DNA of 20,564 nt, from IMG/VR virus record IMGVR_UViG_3300005095_000132, positions 1-20,564 of that record; one strand, written 5' to 3'. This stretch comes from a virus. Under the pieces are notes generated by a model. It was not told where the DNA came from. It did no database searches and saw nothing but the letters and a program-made list of their open reading frames with translations. Positions 12,823 to 20,117 of this stretch are shown in pieces. Position 1 is the stretch's first letter, and every line of letters begins with the position of its first letter. The position numbers and the translations under genes are program-made.

Positions 12823-13248
12823 TCACAGCCTCGCCAGCCATTGCCGCAGATACGCCGTAAATGCAGTCAGCGCCTCGCCGCGCTTTTCGTTGCTGATACG
12901 CCGCAGCCATGGCCTGGGCGCCATCCGCGACGTCCCCAACTCCGTAAACGCCGCCTGGGGAACATCCGAGCCGTACTCAACCCACACCTCCAACGACGAG
13001 GCCGCCGAGCCTAACTCCCGTACGCTCGCCGCCAGTTCTCCGGTGTCGATAGCCGGTGCTTCCCCTGGCGCAGAGGCCACATGGTACCCATACCGCCGAC
13101 CGCGCTTCGGCTCGGCCATGGCAATCTTAATTGCGCCAATCAGCACAGCCTCGCCCACCCGCAGCCCACGCAACACCTGCCCTGGCATAGCCCGCCGCAG
13201 GTGCGCCACAGCCGCGCGAAATTCACGGTCGTCAACTCGTAAAGTCAT
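12823..13248 (-). CDS. HK97 gp10-like head-tail joining protein
   Basis: 141 residues from the ATG at 13248, which has GAGG 6 bases upstream; an ATG at 13266 would add six residues but has no such site. Features of the gp10 family are visible: an N-terminal helix (EFRAAVAHLRRAMP), a basic GRRYGYHVASAPGEAPAIDTGELAASV segment in which the A-P-x-DTG-x-L motif is characteristic, a VEYGSDVPQAAFTELGTS strand-helix, and PRPWLRR near the end. It helps close the head and attach the tail. Overlaps the upstream gene by 17 bases. Confidence 0.88.
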   Translation of the reverse strand: MTLRVDDREFRAAVAHLRRAMPGQVLRGLRVGEAVLIGAIKIAMAEPKRGRRYGYHVASAPGEAPAIDTGELAASVRELGSAASSLEVWVEYGSDVPQAAFTELGTSRMAPRPWLRRISNEKRGEALTAFTAYLRQWLARL

Positions 13249-13642
13249 CGCTGACCTCGCCGACATCCTTCACAGGCACCAACACCGAAGCCATCGCCGC
13301 CATGGGGAGCCCATCCACGTCATACACGCTCCACGGCGTCTCGCTCCCGCGCACATACACCCGCACGCGTGAGCGCAGCGTCAAACCGGCCAGCGCCTCC
13401 GGCAAACGCACATACACCCGCCGCGTCGCCGTCACCCCTGGCTCCGCGCCCGCCAAACCGCTCCGCAAGCGCTGCATCACGATACTGCACGGCACCGGAT
13501 TCTCCGGCTCACCCAGCACCGCCGTCACCGAGCCGTCCTCGTTCTCCGTAGCCTCGGCGCGCTGGATAGCGCATTCGAACGGCCACACATCCATCAGCAT
13601 CGCCGCCGCGTTCGCGCGCTCATCGCCGTCCAGCACTCGCAT
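13232..13642 (-). CDS. Head-tail stopper/adaptor-like protein
   Basis: 136 residues. I chose the ATG at 13642: it lies one base after the upstream stop (TGAGATG) and has GAGAGG upstream; a longer ATG start at 13675 lacks such a site. The sequence is beta-rich (VPCSIVMQRL, TRRVYVRLPEALAGL, SRVRVYVRGSETPWSVYDVDG), with the small-barrel look of head-closure (stopper) proteins such as SPP1 gp16. Position between the connector and gp10-like genes agrees. Assigned mostly by context. Confidence 0.75.
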   Translation of the reverse strand: MRVLDGDERANAAAMLMDVWPFECAIQRAEATENEDGSVTAVLGEPENPVPCSIVMQRLRSGLAGAEPGVTATRRVYVRLPEALAGLTLRSRVRVYVRGSETPWSVYDVDGLPMAAMASVLVPVKDVGEVSDDFTS

Positions 13643-13643
13643 C

Positions 13644-14024
13644 TCACACCTCTCCGGGCAATACTTCGGCGGCATCCTCGGCCCGCGTCACCGCCACCAC
13701 CCTGGCAACCGCCCGCGCACCGTAATACGCCGCCATCCGCCGCGCCTGTCGGAAACGCTGTGACCGCCGCGCCGTCGTGCCGTCCACGCTCACATCGAAC
13801 TCGGAGGCCAGCGCGGCGGCCTTGTCGTTCCAGATGTCCCGCGCTGCTGCGTTCAGGTCATACGTCGGCGTCCATCCCTCGTCGTCAGGCATCAGCCCCG
13901 ACGCGTCACGCAACGCGTACCGCTCGATATACATCGAGATGGTGTCATCGTCCCACGGAGCCGCATTCTCCGGCTCGGCCACCATCCGCCGCACGCACGC
14001 AATCACATCCGCACTCACCGCCAC
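13644..14024 (-). CDS. Head-tail connector (gp6/gp15-like adaptor)
   Basis: 126 residues, with GAAGGAGG before a GTG start at 14024. The sequence is helical: VIACVRRMVAEPEN, a Trp/Asp-rich loop (PWDDDTISMYIERY), DLNAAARDIWNDKAAALASEF, and a basic helix RRSQRFRQARRMAAYYGARA. This short multi-helix layout directly after the capsid gene is typical of adaptor proteins that ring the portal. It could be named head completion protein. Family call from pattern and position. Confidence 0.8.
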   Translation of the reverse strand: MAVSADVIACVRRMVAEPENAAPWDDDTISMYIERYALRDASGLMPDDEGWTPTYDLNAAARDIWNDKAAALASEFDVSVDGTTARRSQRFRQARRMAAYYGARAVARVVAVTRAEDAAEVLPGEV

Positions 14025-14047
14025 GCCTGGCCTCCTTCAAAGACTTC

Positions 14048-15031
14048 TTACGAGCCCGTAGTCACGCTTCCTGCCAGCACGCCAAACGGGTACCGGTTCG
14101 CGCTGTCGTCCACGGCATTCACCGGATTGGGCAACTGCCAGCCCAGCCGCACCGTCACCCGTAGCGCCACCATGTCCTGCTGCGCCAGGTTGTAGATGAT
14201 GTTCCCGCTGGGGTCGGTAATCACCGCCTGGTCGAGCAGTTTCCACCGCATCCCCTGGCGGAACGCATACACCAACTGCGAGAAATCCCCGGAAATCAGC
14301 AGCAAATCGTTCAGGGTCGTGGTGTCCACCGTCACGCTGTTCTGCCACGCCCCGTTGCGCGGAAACTCCAGCGGCTCGCCGTCCAGTTCGTACCGCGTCC
14401 CCTCCTGCATGGAACGCATGAATAGCGGACGCCCCGAAGTATCCTTCAGCCCGCGCAGTTTGGCGCGCATCTTGATAGCGGCAATGTGCCCATTCACCAG
14501 ATAGCCGCTCTCCTCAACCTTCGCCAGCACGCCGCCCTCGTCCATGATAGCGGAATACAAATCGCTGGCCGCCGAAAGGTCAACCACATGCCCCGCTCCC
14601 TGCGCGCCAGGCACCAGCGCCGTTGGCCAGGTGCTCGGCGCATTCGCGCCAAACAGCACCGCCGCGTCGAACGCCTTGCCCAATGCCGCCACCAGGTGCG
14701 GGCGAATCTCGTCCCAAATAGGGTATGAAGCATCGTCCAGCACCGCCTCGGGGATGGGTACGATGGTCGCCAGTTCCTCGGCGGTGATGTACTTGTTCTC
14801 CCACGCGGCCTTCGTGGTCTGCTTTAGGCCGGTATCGCCGCTCACGAAATACGCCTCCGGCAACATGCTCAACACCGGCAAGCGGTGTTTCGAAGCCGGA
14901 ATATCGGGCAGCCGTGCCGCCAGGCGCATCACCACGCTGGTCTCGGCCAGCCCCTGGAAAATTTGTGCAGCCACGCTTTCCTCAATCAAAGCCTCCGCGT
15001 CGCTACGCAAAATCGCGTCGTTATAAGCCAT
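14048..15031 (-). CDS. Major capsid protein (HK97 fold)
   Basis: 327 residues, with AGAGGAG 8 bases before the ATG. The start MAYNDAILRSDAEALIEESV, the IFQGLAETSVVMRLA helix, the E-loop region (SMLPEAYFVSGDTGLKQTT), ELATIVPIPEAVLDDASYPI and the C-terminal ITDPSGNIIYNLAQQDMVAL strands followed by RVTVRLGWQ are all typical of HK97-fold capsid proteins. It lacks a long N-terminal delta domain, which fits with a separate scaffold gene just upstream and the absence of a protease gene. Many copies build the icosahedral shell. Confidence 0.95.
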   Translation of the reverse strand: MAYNDAILRSDAEALIEESVAAQIFQGLAETSVVMRLAARLPDIPASKHRLPVLSMLPEAYFVSGDTGLKQTTKAAWENKYITAEELATIVPIPEAVLDDASYPIWDEIRPHLVAALGKAFDAAVLFGANAPSTWPTALVPGAQGAGHVVDLSAASDLYSAIMDEGGVLAKVEESGYLVNGHIAAIKMRAKLRGLKDTSGRPLFMRSMQEGTRYELDGEPLEFPRNGAWQNSVTVDTTTLNDLLLISGDFSQLVYAFRQGMRWKLLDQAVITDPSGNIIYNLAQQDMVALRVTVRLGWQLPNPVNAVDDSANRYPFGVLAGSVTTGS

Positions 15032-15034
15032 CGT

Positions 15035-15535
15035 TTACGCTCCTCTTCCTGCAAGTGTGCGAATGAATCGGTCAACACTCGGCGCTTCCGGCGGCTTCTC
15101 GCCCGCGCCGGCATCGCCAGTGCTCTGCACCTGCGGCTTGCTCGAAAACAGGTCGGGATACTGCTCCGCCAGCCCATGCCACAGGTTGTCATCCTCCAGC
15201 GATTCGATGCCGTTCAAATCCACCGCAGCCAGCAGCAACTTGGGGTACTTCGCCCCGCGCTGCGCCGCCTGCGCCACAAAATCCGCCCGCCGCCTGGCCG
15301 CGCTCACTTGCTGCTCCAACGCCTCCAACTGCGTGCGAATCGCCTCCGGCACCTCTTCGCCTTTGGAAATACGCTTCAACTGCTTCTCCAAGGTGCGGTG
15401 AGCCTCCCGCTCCCGCTCCAACGCGCTCTTCAGCCCGCTAATATGGCGCTCATACATCTCCCGCACATCGTCGGGCTGCTGCGCCAGCCAGGCCTCGAAA
15501 TCCTTCGGCGTCTCGCCTTCGTTTCTTTCACCCAT
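15035..15535 (-). CDS. Capsid scaffolding protein
   Basis: 166 residues. The ATG at 15535 has GAGGAGG 8 bases upstream; an in-frame start ten codons earlier lacks this. Residues 20-95 form a long, highly charged coiled coil (ALEREREAHRTLEKQLKRIS). Then comes a small globular part (AKYPKLLLAAVDLNGIESL) and a Pro/Ala-rich linker leading to a short helical end (VDRFIRTLAGRGA), the usual place for contact with the capsid protein. It guides procapsid assembly and then leaves. Located directly before the capsid gene. Confidence 0.88.
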   Translation of the reverse strand: MGERNEGETPKDFEAWLAQQPDDVREMYERHISGLKSALEREREAHRTLEKQLKRISKGEEVPEAIRTQLEALEQQVSAARRRADFVAQAAQRGAKYPKLLLAAVDLNGIESLEDDNLWHGLAEQYPDLFSSKPQVQSTGDAGAGEKPPEAPSVDRFIRTLAGRGA

Positions 15536-15548
15536 CTCGGAAACCTCC

Positions 15549-16442
15549 TCACAAAATGGCGGCATCTCCCGCCTTGTTTACTGGCAAATCGCGCACACGG
15601 ATAACACCCACCGATGGGCCGTACTCCGTCATCGTTACCACCGGAATATCCTCCCACAGCAAGCGCCCCTCGCGCCACGCCTTCCAGCGCCCCGGCCCCA
15701 GGATGTGCCGCTGCACCTCTTCCGGCTGCGCCTCGAACCATTCCCGCCCCGACGTCCACGTCGGCGCATACGCATCCGTCACCGGCACCAACTGGCACCG
15801 CCCGTTGGGGTGCTCCTCCATCACCTCGTTGATGCCATAAAACTTGCCGTCCAGCGCCAGGCACGCCGCGCACGTCCGCTGCGATTTTGCCGCCAGACGC
15901 CGGTACCCGCGCACCCCCGGAATGCGGCCATACGCCCGACGGTTCTGCTCCCGCAGCGATGCCATCAACAGCGTCCGAAACGCTGTCGCGCTGTCAATCC
16001 CCAGGCGCGTCAACCGCGCCTCAACAACCCGCCGCGTCACCGAGGTATCCCACACCTCATTGCCCCCCACCATCTTCATCCGTACATACGCGTCGAACTG
16101 CTTTACCAGCGCCGCGCTGCGCACCACAAACGCCCCCAACACCGCGCCCAGCGCCTTGCCCAGGTCATCCAGCCATTGCCGGTGCGTATCCTCCGCGTGC
16201 TGATAACTGCGCTGGGCGGCCAGCACCGCCCGCGGCCGGAAATCCTCCGCCGCCGACCGCACCCGCGCCCTCAACGCAACCGCCGCCTCCGCGCGCCGGT
16301 CGTCCCACCCATCCAGCGCATCCATCGCCCCCGCGCGCCGCAGCGCCTCAGCCCACAAACGCAATAGCCGCAACTCTGTGCCCTCCGTATCCTTCACAAT
16401 CGCACCATGCGCCGCCAACAACGTGGCCGTAATCTCGTCCAT
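15549..16442 (-). CDS. Mu F-like minor head (head morphogenesis) protein
   Basis: 297 residues. It starts immediately after the portal stop, with only a weak Shine-Dalgarno site. Residues 20-170 are helical. The family-defining C-terminal region is visible: CAACLALDGK with C191 and C194, then HPNGRCQLVPV with H211 and C216. It corresponds to SPP1 gp7 / Mu gpF, a minor head protein carried with the portal. A later WTSGREWFEAQPEEVQRHIL segment is typical of this family. No toxin or other extra domain is fused at its end. Confidence 0.9.
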   Translation of the reverse strand: MDEITATLLAAHGAIVKDTEGTELRLLRLWAEALRRAGAMDALDGWDDRRAEAAVALRARVRSAAEDFRPRAVLAAQRSYQHAEDTHRQWLDDLGKALGAVLGAFVVRSAALVKQFDAYVRMKMVGGNEVWDTSVTRRVVEARLTRLGIDSATAFRTLLMASLREQNRRAYGRIPGVRGYRRLAAKSQRTCAACLALDGKFYGINEVMEEHPNGRCQLVPVTDAYAPTWTSGREWFEAQPEEVQRHILGPGRWKAWREGRLLWEDIPVVTMTEYGPSVGVIRVRDLPVNKAGDAAIL

Positions 16443-17801
16443 CTACGCCCTTTCCTCGCCTGTCCCGTCCAGCGCCCGCAGCGCCGCAGCCAAAGCCTCC
16501 GGCCCAGGCAACAACTCCGCCACGCGCGCCTCCGCCTGGGCCTCCTCGACCATGCTGATGAACGCCTCGCTCTTGCCTTCCTCGCGCAAAATCGCAGGCA
16601 ATGGCATCCCGGCCTGGCGATTCTTCGCCCGCGCCTCGGCCACCCGCGCCGGGAAGGAAACATCCGTCGGCGCAAACTCCACGCTGATTTCGTGCGCCGC
16701 CACGTCCAGCCCTTCGAAACGCAGCGCCAACCGGAAAACCTCCCGCCACGAAACCATGAACGCATCCACCCTGCTCCGCGCCCTGTGTGCCAGCACCGTG
16801 TCCATCAACCGCAGCGCCTCGCCCGAAGGCACATCCCCGCTCGTGCGCAGGTAATACGACGGCACTCGCGCAATTGCCGCAATCGCGTTCACGAAATGCT
16901 CCACCACCTGCGTGTAATTCACCAAATCCGCAGGCTCGAACTGCCCCACCTTCGTAGGCTCCCCCTCGTCGACCAGCGCAGGCGGAATCTGCCATAACCC
17001 CGCCGGGCTGTTCTTCAGACCCGACAAATCCGCCTGCGTCACAATCCACCGCTGCGGAAACGCCCCCCATTCCCCCGTCACCATCATGTCCGCGAGGGTC
17101 TTGTTTAGCATATCCTGCACTGGCGCAGCCGTCTCGAACTCCGCCCGTGCTCCATCCAGGCGCGGCCGAAACGCCACCACAGGCAACGCCTCCAGCGGGT
17201 TGGGCTCTGGCTCCCCCAGCGGCTCGAACGCCTGCACACCCAAGTCCTGCACCGCTTCGCCATTGTTCAACTTCCGCCGTGTCCGGTACCGATACAGCGC
17301 CTCCGGTGCGTACACCGTCACCCGCGCAAACCCATCGCCATCAAGCCACCACTTCGCCGCATACGCCAGCCGCGTCGCATCCTCGCTGTCCGGAATGCCA
17401 ACCATCAACCCAGGGCGCTGATAGTACACCTGCGGCGTCCCCTCTCGGTTCGGCCACACAATCACATACGCCGCGCCCGTGGCCAGCGCCTGCTCATGCA
17501 CACCCTGCGCCAGCAGCGGGAACCCGCTTGCCCCCCAAACCATGTCCACCACCGCCTGAGCGCGGGCATCGCTCACCCCCACGCTCACCAGACGGATGCG
17601 CTCCAGAACAGCCTCGACAACGACCGAAACCCAATTTTCCACAAACAGTAGCCGTGACCGCCCCCGTTCACGGAAATAATCCCGCACATTCTCCGAAACG
17701 TACAACAGCGGCTGTTTCCCGCGGTAATACTCCCACAGCGTCCGTTGCCGCTTCGCCTTGGTGCGCAACTGCTCTACCACCCGCGCCAAATCTACAGCCA
17801 T
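16443..17801 (-). CDS. Portal protein
   Basis: 452 residues from the ATG at 17801, preceded by GGGAG; the start overlaps the terminase end by 10 bases. The N-terminal part has RTLWEYYRGKQPLLYVSENV and FVENWVSVVVEAVLERI. The middle has a Trp-rich beta domain (YVIVWPNREGTPQVYY, AAKWWLDGDGFARVTVYAPE). The C-terminal half has LPVVAFRPRLDGA, AAPVQDMLNKTLADMMV and a long helix. This matches SPP1 gp6-type portals. Twelve copies form the DNA entry ring and bind the large terminase. The length is normal. Confidence 0.92.
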   Translation of the reverse strand: MAVDLARVVEQLRTKAKRQRTLWEYYRGKQPLLYVSENVRDYFRERGRSRLLFVENWVSVVVEAVLERIRLVSVGVSDARAQAVVDMVWGASGFPLLAQGVHEQALATGAAYVIVWPNREGTPQVYYQRPGLMVGIPDSEDATRLAYAAKWWLDGDGFARVTVYAPEALYRYRTRRKLNNGEAVQDLGVQAFEPLGEPEPNPLEALPVVAFRPRLDGARAEFETAAPVQDMLNKTLADMMVTGEWGAFPQRWIVTQADLSGLKNSPAGLWQIPPALVDEGEPTKVGQFEPADLVNYTQVVEHFVNAIAAIARVPSYYLRTSGDVPSGEALRLMDTVLAHRARSRVDAFMVSWREVFRLALRFEGLDVAAHEISVEFAPTDVSFPARVAEARAKNRQAGMPLPAILREEGKSEAFISMVEEAQAEARVAELLPGPEALAAALRALDGTGEERA

Positions 17802-19222
17802 GACCCACTCCCCGCAGCCCGGCGCTGCGCCTTCCTCCGTACCCGCACCGCGCCCATCCATGCCAAAGCCAGCATTGCCAAACCATCCGGCAAATGCCCG
17901 CTTCCGTACACATCATCCACCGATGCGTACTTCAATTCAGCCTTCAGCGAACGCACCAGCGGCGCCTCGATGTCCCCCGCCTCGATAGCCGCAATCACGT
18001 CGCTCACCATGTCCTTGCGCCGCCGACCTGCCATCACCACGCCTCGCGCCGGCGTCTGCATATACTGGCCCACAACGTCGCCCAAACCAGTCCCGTCGTG
18101 ATACGCCGCCGACCGGCTCCCGTCCTTCCCGACGCCATACCGCCGCGCTTGCTCGTCAAAGCGGCCTATCATCCGCGGCCACGGCTCCCGATGCCCCTTC
18201 CAGAACCACACCAGCCGCGCCGGTCGTGTGTCCACGCGCAGCACCCCAATCTCCGTATAATCCACCTTGCGCGCCCAGTCCGCCGACACTACATACACCC
18301 CGTCAGGCCGCGGCGGCTCAATCTCCACCACTTCACCAGCGCGCCCCTCGAACACCCCCAACGCGCGCCGAAACATGCGCTCCACCGCCTCCGGCGCAAT
18401 CGCCCTGCTCTCCGGCGCAGGCTCTTGCAGGTCGTACTCCACCCGCCACATCTCAGCCGTTACCTGCGCCCGCTTGCGCTCGATTTCGTCAGTTGAGAGC
18501 CAGCCAGTCGGCGGCGCGCTCGTCTCACGCCAACACCACTCATACACCGGCCACCCTTGCTCAGCCGCGCGCCGCAGCACCTCGCTCATCGTTCCGTCAG
18601 GATACTGGTGCGTCGACGAAATCACCACCTGCGAGGATATCCCCCGCGCGCTCATCGGCTGCCCCAGAGCAGCATCTAAAATATCGAGCCGCATTTCATC
18701 GGCCTCATCCAGCCGTAGCCGTTGCGGGTGCGGCCCCCGCACCGACGTCTGCGATGCCATCAGCGCCTGCACCTTGTTGCCGCCCACAAAGCGCATCTCC
18801 CGCTGCACATCCCCCATCAGCAAATACCGCGGCGCAGCCTCGTAATCCCAAAACCGCCGCATGTGCTCCAACACCCTGCGACTCTGCTCCCCCGAACCGC
18901 CCAAAATCGTTACATCAGCCCCCAACGCCACCGACTCGACCGTCGCCAGCAAGGAAAGCAAAAACGACTTCCCGCCAAACCCCCGGCTAGCCTTCCATAC
19001 CGCCACGGGGTGGCGGGCGAAAAACGCGTCGGCAAATGCCCGCCACGGCGTGGTATGCCCTGCGCACACCCGCACATCGGGCACCGTCACCCCAAACGCC
19101 CGGCGCACGAACAGCCGCAACTCTGCCTCCGTCCGTAAAGGCAAGTCGAACACCCATTCGCGCACCCGCTGGAGCGTCGCCCGACGTGGCGTAGCCTCAG
19201 GCGCTATCGCCGTCATCACCAT
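17792..19222 (-). CDS. terL: Terminase large subunit
   Basis: 476 residues. I chose the ATG at 19222, with GAGG 6 bases upstream; an ATG six bases later is possible. The ATPase domain has a Walker A-type ASRGFGGKS (78-86), Walker B LRLDEADE (169-176) and an SST coupling motif (202-204). The nuclease domain has the three expected acidic positions: D315 in SADWARK, D376 in YHDGTGLGD and D446 in HLPDGLAM. It pumps DNA into the prohead and cuts the concatemer. The packaging type (pac or cos) cannot be told from this sequence alone. Overlaps the small subunit gene by 26 bases. Confidence 0.95.
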   Translation of the reverse strand: MVMTAIAPEATPRRATLQRVREWVFDLPLRTEAELRLFVRRAFGVTVPDVRVCAGHTTPWRAFADAFFARHPVAVWKASRGFGGKSFLLSLLATVESVALGADVTILGGSGEQSRRVLEHMRRFWDYEAAPRYLLMGDVQREMRFVGGNKVQALMASQTSVRGPHPQRLRLDEADEMRLDILDAALGQPMSARGISSQVVISSTHQYPDGTMSEVLRRAAEQGWPVYEWCWRETSAPPTGWLSTDEIERKRAQVTAEMWRVEYDLQEPAPESRAIAPEAVERMFRRALGVFEGRAGEVVEIEPPRPDGVYVVSADWARKVDYTEIGVLRVDTRPARLVWFWKGHREPWPRMIGRFDEQARRYGVGKDGSRSAAYHDGTGLGDVVGQYMQTPARGVVMAGRRRKDMVSDVIAAIEAGDIEAPLVRSLKAELKYASVDDVYGSGHLPDGLAMLALAWMGAVRVRRKAQRRAAGSGSWL

Positions 19223-19631
19223 CCACCACCTCACGCACCACAATCCGCTCCACGGGCATGGGCTCCCCGCCGCTGGTCACATCCACAGCCACAGGCGCAT
19301 CCAGACCCAGCAACGCCGCCCGTCGCTTTGCAATCCGTAAAACCCTGTCCACAGCCGCAAGGTCGCCCTCCTGCGCCTTGGGCCACACCACACGCAGGAG
19401 GGCATCCAGCCGCTCGACCTCCATCCGCCGTACGGCCAAGCCATCCTCATTGATTTTCTCGTTCAACCGCTTGAGCACACGCATCACAATCTTGTGCGCG
19501 CCCTGTTCCGTGACCCCCAAAGCCTCGCCAATCTGGGCGTACGTCTTACCGGCAAGGCGCAACTTCAGCGCCTCCCGCTCTCGCTCCCTGGCCCTCAACC
19601 GCCGCTGGCTTCCCTTGCTTCCCGCGCCCAT
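19197..19631 (-). CDS. terS: Terminase small subunit
   Basis: 144 residues, with GAGG 4 bases before the ATG. A basic N-terminus leads into a helix-turn-helix (KTYAQIGEALGVTEQGAHKI, about 29-48), a sigma-region-4/LuxR-like motif that should recognise the packaging site. A central helical region (MEVERLDALLRVVWPKAQEG, DRVLRIAKRRAALLGLDAP) suits ring assembly, as in other small terminases. The last residues (VVREVVDGDDGDSA) overlap the large-subunit gene. First gene after the late promoter. Confidence 0.9.
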   Translation of the reverse strand: MGAGSKGSQRRLRAREREREALKLRLAGKTYAQIGEALGVTEQGAHKIVMRVLKRLNEKINEDGLAVRRMEVERLDALLRVVWPKAQEGDLAAVDRVLRIAKRRAALLGLDAPVAVDVTSGGEPMPVERIVVREVVDGDDGDSA

Positions 19632-19679
19632 GACACCTCAACCGCAAATGGCTCAACTCATTACATAAACGCAAATTAC

Positions 19680-19699
19680 ATTACCTATAGTAATTATAG
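19680..19699. promoter_or_regulatory. Candidate operator dyads over the late -10 box
   Basis: ATTAC-N5-GTAAT (19680-19694) and CTATA-N5-TATAG (19685-19699) are overlapping imperfect palindromes covering the -10 hexamer and likely start point of the late promoter. They differ from the GTTATC-type sites at the early promoter, so another regulator may act here, such as the ribbon-helix-helix protein. Only the symmetry is seen. Confidence 0.4.
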
Positions 19700-19721
19700 A
19701 CTATCTCCCCCAAAGTGTCAA
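19693..19721 (-). promoter_or_regulatory. Late promoter, perfect sigma70 consensus
   Basis: On the minus strand TTGACA (19721-19716) and TATAAT (19698-19693) are separated by exactly 17 bases, and the start point is expected near 19686, about 55 bases before the terS ATG. It drives the 15-kb structural and lysis operon. Such a strong promoter in a temperate phage needs repression, and two dyads overlap its -10 box. Confidence 0.9.
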
Positions 19722-19742
19722 CTCCCATTTCATCTCGCTATT

Positions 19743-20117
19743 TCACTTCTCCTTAGCAAGCAACCATCTATCACTGAATTCATCGATGATTTCTACAAGC
19801 CCATGCTCAGCAAGATACTCCACAGCCTCCGCAATATCTCGAAGTGCCATCGTATCTATTACTCCATCAGAACGCTGCCAATACCGCACCACGTCCAACA
19901 AATACTGATGAGCACGCTCACACCCCGCCCTGCGATTCCACAAAGCAACAGCCTCCTCACGCGTTGTTCCCTCATTACAGGACACTGAACCCTCATCTCC
20001 TACTGTAGCCCCACACTGGGAGCAGTACACGGAGTACAGTCCTATCCAATTCCTGCTCTCATGCAACACAGCCTTTCCACCACAAAAAGGGCACGATAAT
20101 AACTTTTCAGCGCTCAT
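19743..20117 (-). CDS. Lar-like zinc-ribbon protein (possible restriction alleviation)
   Basis: 124 residues from the ATG at 20117, with GGAGG 5 bases upstream. The N-terminal 65 residues match the Lar pattern: SCPFCGGKA with C9 and C12, YCSQCGA with C32 and C35, then TTREEAVALWNRRA. Lar family proteins can modulate host type I restriction, but many phage members are untested. Residues 66-124 form a helical extension of unknown role (YLLDVVRYW, LRDIAEAVEYLAEHG, IDEFSDRWLL), so the protein is longer than a minimal Lar. The start overlaps the upstream stop by ATGA. It lies just before the late promoter and belongs to another transcript. Confidence 0.8.
   Translation of the reverse strand: MSAEKLLSCPFCGGKAVLHESRNWIGLYSVYCSQCGATVGDEGSVSCNEGTTREEAVALWNRRAGCERAHQYLLDVVRYWQRSDGVIDTMALRDIAEAVEYLAEHGLVEIIDEFSDRWLLAKEK

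Noticed and set aside
12740-13372. Plus-strand open frame of 210 codons across the head-tail genes
   Set aside because: It is Ser/Arg/His/Pro-rich and antisense to genes with family motifs (gp10-like, tail terminator). Codon bias explains the frame.
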